DNA from: Pseudomonas oryzihabitans
GTDB taxonomy: Bacteria > Pseudomonadota > Gammaproteobacteria > Pseudomonadales > Pseudomonadaceae
Length of the DNA: 64,000 nt
Direction: 5' to 3'
Assembly: GCF_014522265.1 (NCBI RefSeq)
Contig: NZ_CP017024.1
Span: 2,260,001-2,324,000 of the forward strand
The translations under genes were made by a program, and so were the position numbers. The notes beneath the pieces were generated by a model. It did not search any database. It saw only the letters and a list, made by a program, of their open reading frames with translations, and was not told the DNA's origin. This document shows, piece after piece, positions 44,362 to 53,825 of this stretch (its first letter is position 1; each line of letters begins with the position of its first letter).

Positions 44362-44916
44362 CTACTCAGCTGCGACGCGCGCGGCCGTCCATTGCGCCTG
44401 GCTCAGCCGAAACAGCCGATGCGGTCGAAGCGGATGGCTTGGTGGCAGACGCGGATGTTCGAAGTGACCGGCGTCGGCCATCGCCAGCCGGCGCATCACG
44501 GCCAGTGACGGCTGATTGGCTGCCGCGGTAAAGGCGACCACTTCGTCGAGTCCGAGAGTGTCGAAGGCGTGGGCCAGGGCCAACTGGGCACCGCGGCTGG
44601 CGTAGCCCTTGCCCCAATAGGGGCGATCCAGCCGCCAGCCGATCTCGACCGCAGGTGCAAAAGGAAGATCGGATGACACCGGGCTGATTCCGAGCAAGCC
44701 GAGCAGGGCGCCGTCGGTACGGCGCTCCAGCGCCCAGAACCCCCAGCCGCGCTCGGCAATGCCCTGCCGGCAACGCTGGAGCAGCGCATCACTGGCCGCC
44801 CGGTCCAGGCAAGCAGGAAAATGCCGCATCACCTCGGGATCGGCATTCAGCCTGGCGAACGCGGCGCCATCCTCCGCTCGCCACTGGCGCAGCCCCAGCT
44901 CGACGTCGCCCGGCAT
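44362..44916 (-). CDS. GNAT-family N-acetyltransferase (RimJ/RimL-like)
   Basis: 184 residues. LRQWRAEDGAAFARLNADPEVMRHFP at the N-terminus, then the acetyl-CoA loop DRPYWGKGYASRGAQLALAHAF (R/Q-x2-G-x-G/A) and ANQPSLAVMRRLAMADAG: the Acetyltransf_3 pattern. The ATG at 44916 shares its A with the stop of the upstream GST gene (TGATG), so translation is coupled. Confidence 0.9.
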   Translation of the reverse strand: MPGDVELGLRQWRAEDGAAFARLNADPEVMRHFPACLDRAASDALLQRCRQGIAERGWGFWALERRTDGALLGLLGISPVSSDLPFAPAVEIGWRLDRPYWGKGYASRGAQLALAHAFDTLGLDEVVAFTAAANQPSLAVMRRLAMADAGHFEHPRLPPSHPLRPHRLFRLSQAQWTAARVAAE

Positions 44917-45620
44917 CAGGGCGCTGCCGGGATCTGCAGGCCGCGTTGCACTGCCGGGCGGGCGAGGAAGGCGTCGAGGGCGCGACGGACCTTGGGAAAG
45001 TCCTGGAAGCCGATCAGGTCGGCCACCTGGTAGACCTCCAGCAGGGCGCGGATCCAGGGGAAGGTGGCGATGTCGACGAGGCTGTAGTCCTCGCCCAGGA
45101 TCCAGGCGCGGCCCCCGAGCTGACCTTCCAGCACGCCGAGCAGGCGCCGGGCCTCGGTCACGTAGCGGTCGCGGGGGCGCTTGTCTTCGATGTCCTTGCC
45201 GGCGAACTTGGTGAAGAAGCCGAGCTGGCCGAACATGGGGCCGATGCCTCCCATCTGGAACATCAGCCACTGGATGGCCTGGTAGCGTTGCGCCGGCGCC
45301 TCGGGCAGCAGGCGTCCGGTCTTTTCCGCGAGGTAGAGCAGGATGGCGCCGGATTCGAACAGTCCCAGGGGTTCGCCACCGGGGCCGTCGGGGTCGAGGA
45401 GGGCGGGGATCTTGTTGTTGGGGCTCAGGGAGAGGAATTCCGCAGTGTGCTGGTCGTCCTGGCCGAAGTCGATGCGATGCACCTCGTAGGGCAGGCCGAG
45501 CTCTTCCAGCAGGATGGCCACCTTGACGCCATTGGGCGTAGGCAGCGAATAGAGTTGCAGGCGCTCGGGATGCCGGGCGGGCCAGCGATGGGTGATGGGG
45601 AAGCGCGACAGATCGGCCAT
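44916..45620 (-). CDS. Glutathione S-transferase (YfcG/YghU-like)
   Basis: 234 residues. TPNGVKVAILLEELGLPYEVHRIDF and NKIPALLDPDG (cis-Pro), ESGAILLYLAEKTG, then the helical C-terminal domain with GRAWILGEDYSLVDIATFPW. Close to the disulphide-reductase GSTs of the YfcG/YghU type. Start at 45620 (MADLSRFPITHRWP). Divergent from the alpha/beta hydrolase. Confidence 0.88.
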   Translation of the reverse strand: MADLSRFPITHRWPARHPERLQLYSLPTPNGVKVAILLEELGLPYEVHRIDFGQDDQHTAEFLSLSPNNKIPALLDPDGPGGEPLGLFESGAILLYLAEKTGRLLPEAPAQRYQAIQWLMFQMGGIGPMFGQLGFFTKFAGKDIEDKRPRDRYVTEARRLLGVLEGQLGGRAWILGEDYSLVDIATFPWIRALLEVYQVADLIGFQDFPKVRRALDAFLARPAVQRGLQIPAAP

Positions 45621-45765
45621 GGTGGACTCCGGAAAGGGGGTGGTTCTGGGTGAGACCGGCGAGCGCGGCCCGGGTTGCCGGGTCTTCAGCGAAGCGGAAC
45701 TTCGCGCGATGCCTACCCCTCCATCTGAGACGTATCCGCCTTCAGCCCCGCACCGAGGATTTCCC

Positions 45766-46515
45766 ATGCTTCCCCACAGTCAGCAGGGCAGCGGTTCGCC
45801 CACCTTCGTGCTCATGCACTTTCTCGGCGGCTCGCACCGCACCTGGTTTCCCACCGCGCCCTACCTGGATGGCGAACACCGTTGCGTGGCGCTCAATACG
45901 CCAGGCTTCGGCGATGCCGCCGCGGTCGAGGGTTACAGCGTCGCCGAGATGGCCGACCAGGTGGATGCCAGCATCCGTGCCCTGGGCCTGGAGCGTTGCA
46001 TCCTGGTGGGCCACTCGATGACCGGCAAGGTGGCCGTGGTGCTGGCGGCGCGGCGACCGGAGTATCTGCTCGGGCTGATCCTGGTGGCGCCTTCGCCGCC
46101 CGGGCCGCAGCCCATGAGCGAGGCGGATCGCGATGCCCAGCGCGCCTATGGCAAGAGCCGGGCGGAGGCCGAGGCCTTTGTCGACGAATCCAGCGCCCAT
46201 CGCCTGCCCGATGCCATCCGCGAGGTGGTGATCGCCGATGCCCAGCGGCTGAATCTGCAAGCCTGGCGGGCCTGGGTCGATCATGGCAGTCGGGAGGACT
46301 GGAGCGACCGCATCGAGACCCTGGACTATCCGGTGCTGCTGGTCTGCGGCGCCGATGACCAGCAGGTGCCGGGTCCGGACGAACAGCGCCGCACCACCCT
46401 GGCGGCCTTCCCCAACAGCCGGCTGCAGGTCATTCCCGGTGCCGGTCACCTGATGCCGCTGCAGACGCCCCAGGCCCTGGCGCGGCTGATGCTCGACTTC
46501 GCCCGGGAGCTCTGA
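45766..46515 (+). CDS. Alpha/beta hydrolase
   Basis: 249 residues. Oxyanion-hole region HFLGGSHRTW, nucleophile elbow GHSMTGKVA (Ser), acid in CGADDQQVPG, and His in PGAGHLMPLQ. Small single-domain esterase/lactonase type; substrate unknown. The next gene starts 3 bases after the stop, so they are likely co-transcribed. Confidence 0.9.
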   Translation: MLPHSQQGSGSPTFVLMHFLGGSHRTWFPTAPYLDGEHRCVALNTPGFGDAAAVEGYSVAEMADQVDASIRALGLERCILVGHSMTGKVAVVLAARRPEYLLGLILVAPSPPGPQPMSEADRDAQRAYGKSRAEAEAFVDESSAHRLPDAIREVVIADAQRLNLQAWRAWVDHGSREDWSDRIETLDYPVLLVCGADDQQVPGPDEQRRTTLAAFPNSRLQVIPGAGHLMPLQTPQALARLMLDFAREL

Positions 46516-46518
46516 CCG

Positions 46519-47565
46519 GTGGATTCGCTGACCCAGGCCGTGCTCGGCGCTACCGTCCAGACCGCACTGCTGGGTCGCTGGCAGGGTCGGCGCGCGATCC
46601 TCTATGGCGCCGCCCTGGCCACCCTGCCGGATCTCGATGTGGTCATCGACTACGGCGATGCCGTCAAGGAGATGACCTACCACCGTGGCTTCAGCCATTC
46701 GCTGTTCGTGCTGACCGGACTGGCCCTGCTGCTGACCTTGATCTGCAGTCGCTGGCGCGATCCGGGTTACAGCCAGGCACGCCTGTTCCTGACGCTCTGG
46801 CTGGTGCTCATTACTCATCCCTTGCTGGATGCCTTCACCACCTATGGCACCCAGCTGTTCTGGCCGCTGCCGACCACCCCGATAGCCTGGTCCAGCGTCT
46901 TCATCATCGATCCGCTCTATACCCTGCCGTTGCTGGTGGCGGTACTCGCTGGCCTGGTGATTGGCCCCAGGGGCAGAACCCCTCGGCTGGCCATGGTGGC
47001 CCTGCTGCTCTCCACGGCCTATCTGGGTTGGACCCTGGTGGCCAAATATTCCGCCGAGCGCCAGGTACGCCAGGCGCTGGCGGCCCAGGGGCAGGCGGAT
47101 GCACGCCTGTTCAGCGCGCCGCTGCCCTTCACCAGTCTGCTCTGGCGGGTCATGGTGGATGACGGACCCGAACGCTACCGGGAAACCTGGGTGGGGCTGT
47201 TCGACGACCGCCCGCCCACCTTGGTCCCGCTGCCACGCGGGGGCGAACTGGCGCCGATCGTCGCCGACTCGCCGGCCGAACAGCGGCTGCGCTGGTTCAC
47301 CGACGACTGGCTGCGCTATGACCGCCTGGGCGACGACCTGGTGGTGACCGATCTGCGCCTTGGCGCCACCGGCTACCACAGTTTCCGTTTCGCCCTGGCT
47401 CAGCGCGAGGCCAGCGGTTGGCGACTGGTCGCCGAACCCTCGCTGTGGCCGCGCGAGCGCGGCGGTCGCGAACAGCTGGCGGTGGTCTGGCGCAGACTCT
47501 GGCACCCGGAGTCGCCGGCACCGGTGGCGGACTGGGCGGCGCGGCTGTCGCGTCTGCCGGACTGA
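46519..47565 (+). CDS. YdjM-type membrane-bound metal-dependent hydrolase (PF04307-like)
   Basis: 348 residues. MDSLTQAVLGATVQTALLG with DLDVVIDYGD, the HRGFSHSL motif (conserved His pair) and ITHPLLDAFTTYG, followed by membrane helices. A periplasmic or cytosolic C-terminal domain follows (about 190-348). GTG start at 46519. The 3' end overlaps the convergent DUF1127 gene by about 166 bases. Confidence 0.85.
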   Translation: MDSLTQAVLGATVQTALLGRWQGRRAILYGAALATLPDLDVVIDYGDAVKEMTYHRGFSHSLFVLTGLALLLTLICSRWRDPGYSQARLFLTLWLVLITHPLLDAFTTYGTQLFWPLPTTPIAWSSVFIIDPLYTLPLLVAVLAGLVIGPRGRTPRLAMVALLLSTAYLGWTLVAKYSAERQVRQALAAQGQADARLFSAPLPFTSLLWRVMVDDGPERYRETWVGLFDDRPPTLVPLPRGGELAPIVADSPAEQRLRWFTDDWLRYDRLGDDLVVTDLRLGATGYHSFRFALAQREASGWRLVAEPSLWPRERGGREQLAVVWRRLWHPESPAPVADWAARLSRLPD

Positions 47566-47759
47566 CGCCAGGCCTCCAGCAGCAGCCGCCACCAGGGGCG
47601 CTGGGCCTCATGCAGGGCGGTATGGCGATCCAGGCCGATATCGGCCAGTTCCCGGTCGGTAAGGTCCGGCAGGCTGCGGCGGGTGGTCAGCTGGCGCTGG
47701 AACAGCAGCCAGCAGCCGCTGGCGCGGGTCTGATCGTGAAGGCTGGGGTCTCTGGGCAT
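47400..47759 (-). CDS. DUF1127-type small basic protein with a long tail
   Basis: 119 residues as read. The N-terminal ~65 carry a DUF1127-like pattern (RRSLPDLTDRELADIGLDRHTALHEAQRPWW). DUF1127 proteins are usually 45-80 residues; the Ser/Arg-rich tail lies antisense to the hydrolase 3' end and may be an artefact of a missed stop. Divergent from the MocR regulator. Members are small regulators linked to RNA, phosphate and sRNA control in other bacteria. Confidence 0.55.
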   Translation of the reverse strand: MPRDPSLHDQTRASGCWLLFQRQLTTRRSLPDLTDRELADIGLDRHTALHEAQRPWWRLLLEAWRQSGRRDSRAAQSATGAGDSGCQSLRQTTASCSRPPRSRGHSEGSATSRQPLASR

Positions 47760-47834
47760 GGCGTCTCTCCTGGGCTGTCTCCATGCTCCGCCGCTAGCCG
47801 CCTCAGGGGCAGACCCAGGCCGGTGGGTTGTCCG

Positions 47835-47892
47835 CCATACAGCCGCCTTACAGCGTTCGGCTGTATGGTGCAGGGCGTGGCTATCTGTATGG
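47835..47892. promoter_or_regulatory. Triple CTGTATGG operator of the MocR regulator
   Basis: CCATACAG at 47835-47842, then CTGTATGG at 47861-47868 and again at 47885-47892. The first two form an inverted pair and the last two a direct repeat with a 24-base period. They lie between the divergent DUF1127 and MocR starts (47759 and 47928). MocR-type regulators commonly use direct or inverted half-sites and control their own promoters. Confidence 0.6.
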
Positions 47893-47927
47893 CGCGCCAT
47901 CCCCGCCTGCGCCGCTATAGTCCGGAC

Positions 47928-49373
47928 ATGAATCGCTATCAGCTGCTGGCCGATGCCCTCGGCCGTCGTATCGAACAGGGTCTCTATCGACCGGGCGAGC
48001 GCCTGCCGTCGGTGCGCGCCCTGGCCCAGGAGCACGGGGTCAGTCTGGCCACGGTGCAGCAGGCCTATCGGCTGCTGGAGGACCGCGGGCTGGTGGAGCC
48101 ACGGCCCAAGTCCGGCTATTTCGTCCGCCTGGAAAGACGCGTCATCGAGTTGCCGCGGGTGACCCGCCCGGCGCGCTGGCCGGTGGAGGTGTCCGGCTGG
48201 GAGCCAGTGCGCGAGCTGATGACCTCCACCCCGGATTCGGTACGGGTGCAACTCGGCCGCGGCCTGCCGGATACCGAGGCGCCGACCCTGGCCCCCTTGC
48301 TGGCCGGCATGGCGCGCCTGGCGCGGCGGCCGGGCAATGCCGGGCTGTCCTACGACAGCATCCAGGGCGTGGTGGCCTTGCGCGAACAGGTGGCCCGGCT
48401 GCAGCTGGATGCCGGCTGCGTGCTCACCGCCGATGACATCGTCATCACCAGCGGTGCCCACGAGGCCCTGGCCACGGCCTTGCGCGCCACCTGCCAGGAG
48501 GGCGACATCGTCGCGGTGGATTCGCCGACCTTTCACGGGGTGATGCAGACCCTCAAGGGTCAGGGCCTCAAGGCACTGGAGATCCCTACCGATCCGCGCA
48601 CCGGCATCAGCCTGCCGGCGCTGGAACTGGCCCTGGAGCAATGGCCGGTACGGGCCATCCAGCTCACCCCCAGTTGCAACAATCCCCTGGGCTACTGCAT
48701 GCCCGAGGCCAACAAGCGCCAGCTGGTGGCCCTGGCGCGCAAGCACGACCTGGCGGTGATCGAAGACGATGTCTATGGCGATCTGCTCTATGGCTATCCG
48801 CGGGCGCGAGCGCTCAAGGCCTTCGACGAAGACGATCGGGTAATCCTCTGCAGTTCCTTTTCCAAGACCCTGGCACCCGGTCTCCGGGTTGGCTGGGTGG
48901 CGCCCGGGCGCTATGCCGAGCGCATCCTGCACCTCAAGTACATAGGCACCGGCTGTACCGCTCCCCAGCCGCAGCTGGCCATCGCCGAATTCATCGCCGC
49001 CGGTCACTACACCGTGCACGTCCGCCGCATGCGCGCCCAGTACCAGCGCAATCGCGACCTGATGAGTGCCTGGGTGCAGCGCTACTTTCCCGCCGGAACC
49101 CGGGTCAGCCAGCCCCAGGGCAGCTTCCTGCTGTGGGTGGAGTTGCCCGAGGCCTGCGACAGCCATCGACTCAATCGCGAACTGCTCGCCCAGAGCGTGC
49201 AGATCGCCTGCGGCAGCATCTTTTCTGCCTCGGGCAAGTACCGTAACTGCCTGCGCCTGAACTATGCCCAGGCCCAGCGTCCGGGGATCGAGGAGGGCGT
49301 GCGGCGCGTGGGCGAGGCCGCCTGCCGCCTGCTCGACGAAGCGCTGCCGCGGTCGCTGGCCCTGCCGGTCTAG
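47928..49373 (+). CDS. MocR/PdxR-type GntR regulator fused to an aminotransferase-like domain
   Basis: 481 residues. N-terminal GntR winged HTH (ADALGRRIEQGLYRPGERLPSVRALAQEHGVSLATVQQAYRLLEDRGLV), then a fold-type I PLP domain with TPSCNNPLGYCMP, AVIEDDVYGDLLYG and the PLP-lysine motif SSFSKTLAPGLRVGWV. These proteins sense a PLP-derived adduct and act as regulators rather than aminotransferases. Start at 47928 after a strong repeat operator. The 3' end overlaps the convergent GGDEF gene by 4 bases. Confidence 0.9.
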   Translation: MNRYQLLADALGRRIEQGLYRPGERLPSVRALAQEHGVSLATVQQAYRLLEDRGLVEPRPKSGYFVRLERRVIELPRVTRPARWPVEVSGWEPVRELMTSTPDSVRVQLGRGLPDTEAPTLAPLLAGMARLARRPGNAGLSYDSIQGVVALREQVARLQLDAGCVLTADDIVITSGAHEALATALRATCQEGDIVAVDSPTFHGVMQTLKGQGLKALEIPTDPRTGISLPALELALEQWPVRAIQLTPSCNNPLGYCMPEANKRQLVALARKHDLAVIEDDVYGDLLYGYPRARALKAFDEDDRVILCSSFSKTLAPGLRVGWVAPGRYAERILHLKYIGTGCTAPQPQLAIAEFIAAGHYTVHVRRMRAQYQRNRDLMSAWVQRYFPAGTRVSQPQGSFLLWVELPEACDSHRLNRELLAQSVQIACGSIFSASGKYRNCLRLNYAQAQRPGIEEGVRRVGEAACRLLDEALPRSLALPV

Positions 49374-51088
49374 CCGAGTTCGGCGATCTCGCTGCAATTG
49401 CGCCCGCGATGCTTGGCGCGGTAGAGGGCGGCATCGGCCTGGGCCAGCAGGCGGACCGGGACGCCTTCCGCCAGCCGCGGCGTCACCGCCACGCCGAAGC
49501 TGGCGGTGACCGGCAGCGCCTCGGTCGGGCCGACGGCGAAGGGCGCCTCGGCGATGCCGCAGCGCAGGCGCTCGGCCAGTGCCAGGGCGTCGGTCGGCTG
49601 GGCTACATCGGCGAGCACGGCGAATTCCTCGCCACCGATCCGGGCGATGCGATCACCGGGACGCAGCAGCTCGCGGCAGCGCTGCGCCAGTTGCTGCAGC
49701 AGCAGATCACCGGCGGCGTGCCCGTAGGTGTCGTTGATGCGCTTGAAGTGATCGATATCGAAGGCGATCGCCGCCAGCTGCCCGGCGGTGCGGGTCACCC
49801 CCTGCGCCAGCTCGCGTTCGAAGGCGCGTCGATTGGCCAGGCCGGTCAGGTAGTCGGTCTCCGCGCGGACCCCCAGTTCGGCGATCAGGGCATCACGCTC
49901 CTCACGCAGCCGGTCGGCCTGCAGTAACTCGTCCTCCAGCTGGGCGAAGGCGGCGAACAGGCTGCGCGGGTCATCTTCGGCCACCGTCCCGAGCGGTCGG
50001 GCGCGCCGGCTGAGGCTGAGCAGTCGCTGGGTATTGGCCAGCAGCGGCGTCAGCAGGCGCTGCTTGAGCAACAGTAGACCGGTACCCAGCGCCAGCAGGA
50101 TGCCCACCGCCGCGGCGATGGTCAGCCACAGCCGCAGCTGGGCCTCGCGTGCCAGGGCATCGGCTTCGTCACGGGCCAGACTCAGCATCTCGTCGCGCAA
50201 CTCCAGGATGCTGACCATGGTCGGGACATAGCCCTGGGCGAAGCTGGCCGCAGTGGGCGCCGTGCCGGTCGCCAGGGCGGCGAGGGTCTGGTGGTACCAG
50301 TCCAGGCCTTCGCCCAGGTAGCGCTTTTGCACATGCAAGAAGCAGTCGTGCTCGGGACGGCCGGGGGCCAGGTTGAGGTTGCTGCGCAAGAGATCCATCA
50401 GCTGGTTGATGCGACCCTGGGTCTGCAGCAACTGGACCTGTTCCGCCCCGCTGGGCAGGCGCTGCGCCTGCAGCGCCGGGGTCAGCAGCGAACCCAGGCG
50501 TCCGGCGGTGTCGCGCAGACGGGCGGCCAGCTTGGCATTGACCAGGTAGATGGCCACGGCCGGGCTGCGCTGGATGAGGTCGTGCAGGGTGAGGTCGGCG
50601 GTGATGAAGTTGCTGTCGAGGGCGCGGAACATACCCTGGACCACGGTGGCGATGTCCTGGGACGGGGGATCGTCCGGCGTCCCCCGGAGGCGCTGGTCGA
50701 CCCGGGCACGGGCCTGCAGCAGCGTCTGATAGCCGTTTGCCGCCTGCTCGGCGGTCACGCTGCATTGCCGGCAGCCCTGCAACAGCACCTGTAGCCGGGC
50801 GAAGCGCTGATCGCTCAGGGCCCGGGCGCGCGCCAGCTCATGGCTATCGCCGCCGCGACCGCCGAGCAGGGCATTGGTCGGGCCACGCTCGGCGGAGACG
50901 GCCTCCACCAGCCGCAGCGCCTCCTCGTAGACCGGCAACTGGTCACGGGTCAGGCCCATGCTCATCGAGTTCTCCTGGGCCTGCTGGACGAGCAGGGCCA
51001 TGCCGCAGGCGGTGGCGAGCGAGGTCACCACCAGCAAGGCATTAATCAGTCGATTGAGATGAGCGGTCAGCAGAAAACGGCCAGACAT
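49370..51088 (-). CDS. Membrane-anchored diguanylate cyclase
   Basis: 572 residues. TM helix near 12-33, a ~270-residue periplasmic helical sensor (SAERGPTNALLGG resembles nitrate-sensor-like NIT domains), a second TM helix (LWLTIAAAVGILLALGTGLLLL), a coiled linker, then a GGDEF domain with active-site GGEEF and an upstream R-P-G-D, the RxxD inhibitory c-di-GMP site. Predicted active and product-inhibited. The ligand is unknown. Confidence 0.92.
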   Translation of the reverse strand: MSGRFLLTAHLNRLINALLVVTSLATACGMALLVQQAQENSMSMGLTRDQLPVYEEALRLVEAVSAERGPTNALLGGRGGDSHELARARALSDQRFARLQVLLQGCRQCSVTAEQAANGYQTLLQARARVDQRLRGTPDDPPSQDIATVVQGMFRALDSNFITADLTLHDLIQRSPAVAIYLVNAKLAARLRDTAGRLGSLLTPALQAQRLPSGAEQVQLLQTQGRINQLMDLLRSNLNLAPGRPEHDCFLHVQKRYLGEGLDWYHQTLAALATGTAPTAASFAQGYVPTMVSILELRDEMLSLARDEADALAREAQLRLWLTIAAAVGILLALGTGLLLLKQRLLTPLLANTQRLLSLSRRARPLGTVAEDDPRSLFAAFAQLEDELLQADRLREERDALIAELGVRAETDYLTGLANRRAFERELAQGVTRTAGQLAAIAFDIDHFKRINDTYGHAAGDLLLQQLAQRCRELLRPGDRIARIGGEEFAVLADVAQPTDALALAERLRCGIAEAPFAVGPTEALPVTASFGVAVTPRLAEGVPVRLLAQADAALYRAKHRGRNCSEIAELG

Positions 51089-51333
51089 CAGGCGACACCG
51101 AAGCGAGCATGCCCAGGAGGCGAGCCGATTCCGAACAGCGGAGGATTCAGGCTCTCAAGGTGCGCCGATGTTAAAAGGTCTAGCTTTCAAAACGTATACA
51201 GCTGGGGCCGGGCGGATTGGTTATTGCGCCAACGGTCATGCCGACAGCACGAGTGGCAGGGCGGCCACGAAACCTCGTCAGGCAGACGGGGTATCGCCCA
51301 CCCTCTACACTGGCCATTTCGCGAGGTCCTGCC

Positions 51334-51842
51334 ATGCCACCCTGTATCTATCTCGCCGGTCCCGAAGTCTTCCGGCCCGATGCCGTCGCCCAGGGCGACG
51401 CGCTCAAGGCGCTGTGCGCCCGTCATGGCTGCACGGGGCTGTTTCCGCTGGACAACGCCCTTCCCCGAGGCTGACCGAACCAGGGGAGCAGGCGGCCTGG
51501 ATCTATCGGGCGAATCTGGCGCTGATCGAGCAGGCGGATGGCGTCCTGGCCAGCCTGGATTTCTTTCGCGGCGCCGAGCCTGACAGCGGCACCTGTTTCG
51601 AGGTGGGCTATGCGGTAGCGCTGGGCAAGCCGGTGGTGGGCTATGTCCCGGAGGCGGGCAGCCTGGCCGAGCGGATTCGTGCGCGACATCCCGAGTGGGT
51701 AGGCGTGGGGCTGCTGGACCGTGACGGCTGGACGCTGGAGGAATTCGGTCTGCCGCTGAACCTGATGCTGGCGGTACCGGCCAGCATCGTCGTCGGTGGG
51801 CCGGAGGTGGCCCTGGCGGTATTGCGCGAGCGGCTCGGCTAG
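51334..51842 (+). CDS. Nucleoside 2-deoxyribosyltransferase, frameshifted in this sequence
   Basis: About 169 residues when repaired. MPPCIYLAGPEVFRPDAVA begins the family fold and GTCFEVGYAVALGKPVVGYV carries the catalytic Glu. Two frames meet at the CCCC run 51463-51466; adding one C yields FPLDNALPPRLTEPGEQAAWIYRANLALIEQADG, a seamless family match. Salvages deoxynucleosides by exchanging the base. The start at 51334 is set by the canonical IYLAGP. Confidence 0.85.
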
Positions 51843-51981
51843 CGAGTCAGGTGGGTACGACCCTCACCCCGGCCCTCTCCCAGGGGAGAGGGGTGGTTAG
51901 CGGTCAGTCCAGTGGAAAAGGCTGCGCCGTTTTCCACGCTACGGAGTTTCGCCCCGTAGGGGAGAGGCGGTCTGAACGGAG
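51843..51981. repeat. Family B and A palindromes
   Basis: A family B element at 51861-51893 and a family A element at 51912-51937 fill the space between two convergent genes. No gene. Confidence 0.75.
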
Positions 51982-52683
51982 TCAGCCGCGTGCCAGGGAC
52001 GCCAGTTCGTCCAGTCCGCTGTTGCCGTCGGCATAGGCCGCGCGGAAGCTGTCGCGCTGCTGCCAGCGCGCCCAGAAGGCCGCCAGGTGCTCGAAGCGCT
52101 CGTCCAGCGGCGTCTGGTTGGTGGGGAACTTGGAGAAGGCGATGGCGGTGCACAGGGTGATGTCGGCAAAGGTCGGCGCCGCGCCGCCCAGCAGCCACTC
52201 GCGACCATCCGCCAGGTGCCGATCCACCAGCGCCGCGTGCATCAGGGCTTCCTTGCGGCAATGCTCGCCCCACTGCGGATTGTGGGTCAGCTCCAGCTTG
52301 TGGCCGAGGCCTTCGTGCTGCACATGGAACATGGTCACGATGCGATAGAGCACATGGATGAAGATGCGGTCATTCCACATGGCGTCCTGGCCCTGCTCCA
52401 GCGGCGTTTCGCCCATTACCTTGCGGCCGGGATAGCTGTTGTCCAGATAGCGGGCGATGGCCGCGCTCTCGGCCAGGTAGCCGCCGTCGGCGAGTTCCAG
52501 GGTCGGCGTCTCGCCCCAGGGATTGCGCTTGAGATGCTGCCACTGGCGTTGCTCGCCTTCGGGCGCCATCTTCAGGATGACCTCCTCGAATTGGTCGGCG
52601 ATGCCCTTTTCCTGGATGAACAGCCGCAGCCGTTGCGGGTTGGGAAAGGCAGATGGCGAGGTGAAGAGACGTAGCTTGGCCAT
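51982..52683 (-). CDS. Glutathione S-transferase family protein
   Basis: 233 residues. LRLFTSPSAFPNPQRLRLFIQEKGI, GETPTLELADGGYLAESAAIARYLD and a helical C-terminal domain with TFADITLCTAIAFSKF. The Ser in TSPS is the likely glutathione-activating residue. Start at 52683. Next to a LysR regulator on the same strand. Third GST of the window. Confidence 0.88.
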   Translation of the reverse strand: MAKLRLFTSPSAFPNPQRLRLFIQEKGIADQFEEVILKMAPEGEQRQWQHLKRNPWGETPTLELADGGYLAESAAIARYLDNSYPGRKVMGETPLEQGQDAMWNDRIFIHVLYRIVTMFHVQHEGLGHKLELTHNPQWGEHCRKEALMHAALVDRHLADGREWLLGGAAPTFADITLCTAIAFSKFPTNQTPLDERFEHLAAFWARWQQRDSFRAAYADGNSGLDELASLARG

Positions 52684-52837
52684 GGAGGACTCCGGAAGGG
52701 ACAGTGACGAAGCATGTGACTGCGGGCAGTCGTGCCGCGTTCGTACGAGGTGACCAAGGATGCCGGGCCAGGGCCGGGGCGAACAGCCAAGCCGCTGTAT
52801 GCCCTCCATGCAGAGAGTCGATTGGTCAGGCGGGCGT

Positions 52838-53738
52838 TCAGCTCACGAGGCTGGCGACGATCCGTTCGCGCAGCCAGGCATGGGCTGGATCGCGGTGCAG
52901 GCGTTCGGGCCAGAGCAGCAGCATGTCGAAGCCCAGGATGGCCAGGGGGGCGGCTGGACCTGGAGACCGGGATGGTTCAGGGCGATCTGGGCGGGCAGCA
53001 GGGCCACCAGATCGCTGACCAGGAGGACACTGGCCAGGGTGGCGAAGTGGGGCACCGACAGCACCACCCGCCGTTCGCGGCCCTGTTCCGCCAGCAACCG
53101 GTCAGTGACGCTGGCGAAGCCGCCACCGCTCGGCGAAACCAGCGCCTGATCCAGTTGGCAGAAGGTTTCCAGGGACACAGGTTGCTGCAGCGCCGGATGG
53201 CCGCGCCGGCCCGCCAGCAGATAGTGTTCGGTGAACAGCAGCCGCTGACGCAGACCCGCTGCGGCGGTATCGGCCACGTCCAGCGCCAGGTCCAGGCGAT
53301 CCCCCTCCAGTTGCTCGGCGAGCAACGCCGGCTTCTTGTCCAGCAGCGCCAGGCGGATGCCGGGCGCCTGCTGGCGCAGGTCAGCCAGCAGCGGGGTGAG
53401 CAGGGTGGTGGCACTGTGGTCGCTGGCGGCGATGCGCCAGGTTCGCTCGGCGCGAGCCGGTTCGAAGGGGCGGCCGGTGCCAAGGCCTCGTCCAGGGCTG
53501 CCAGCGCCTGGCGCAAGGGTTCACGCAGCGCCGCCGCGCGCGCCGTGGGTCGCATGCCGCGCGGCCCAGGTAGCAGCAGGGGATCGTCCTGCAGCTGGCG
53601 CAGCCGACCCAGCTGCAGGCTGACGGTGGGCTGCGCCAGATTCAGGCGGCGCGCGGCGCGGGTGACGTTGAATTCCACCAGGAGGGCGTCGAGAGTCACC
53701 AGCAGGTTGAGATCGAGGCGGCGCAAGCTATTGTGCAT
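52838..53738 (-). CDS. LysR-family regulator, frameshifted twice in this sequence
   Basis: About 300 residues when repaired. N-terminal HTH MHNSLRRLDLNLLVTLDALLVEFNVTRAARRLNLAQPTVSLQLGRLRQL, then an effector domain. The frame slips at 53480-53481 (one base missing from the GG of TTGG on the coding strand) and again at the 6-G run 52945-52950. With both restored it reads FEPARAERTWRIAASDHS... and ends LRERIVASLVS. Divergent from the quinone reductase it probably controls. Confidence 0.85.
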
Positions 53739-53825
53739 GGCAATGGCTACTGTTTCGGTAATTCATTTCCAGCATAACTCCGCCGTCACCTAGCCTGGCC
53801 ACCTTTCCCTCGAGAGGTACGTGCC

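Noticed and set aside
45742-49397. Minus-strand open frames of 616 and 665 codons opposite the hydrolases and the MocR gene
   Set aside because: Composition is His/Gln/Gly-rich with no recognisable motif; the plus-strand genes show clear families. Only the DUF1127 segment near 47560-47759 is kept.
51334-51842. The broken genes as genuine pseudogenes
   Set aside because: All breaks are single-base losses in G/C runs and both halves stay fully conserved, which decayed genes would not.
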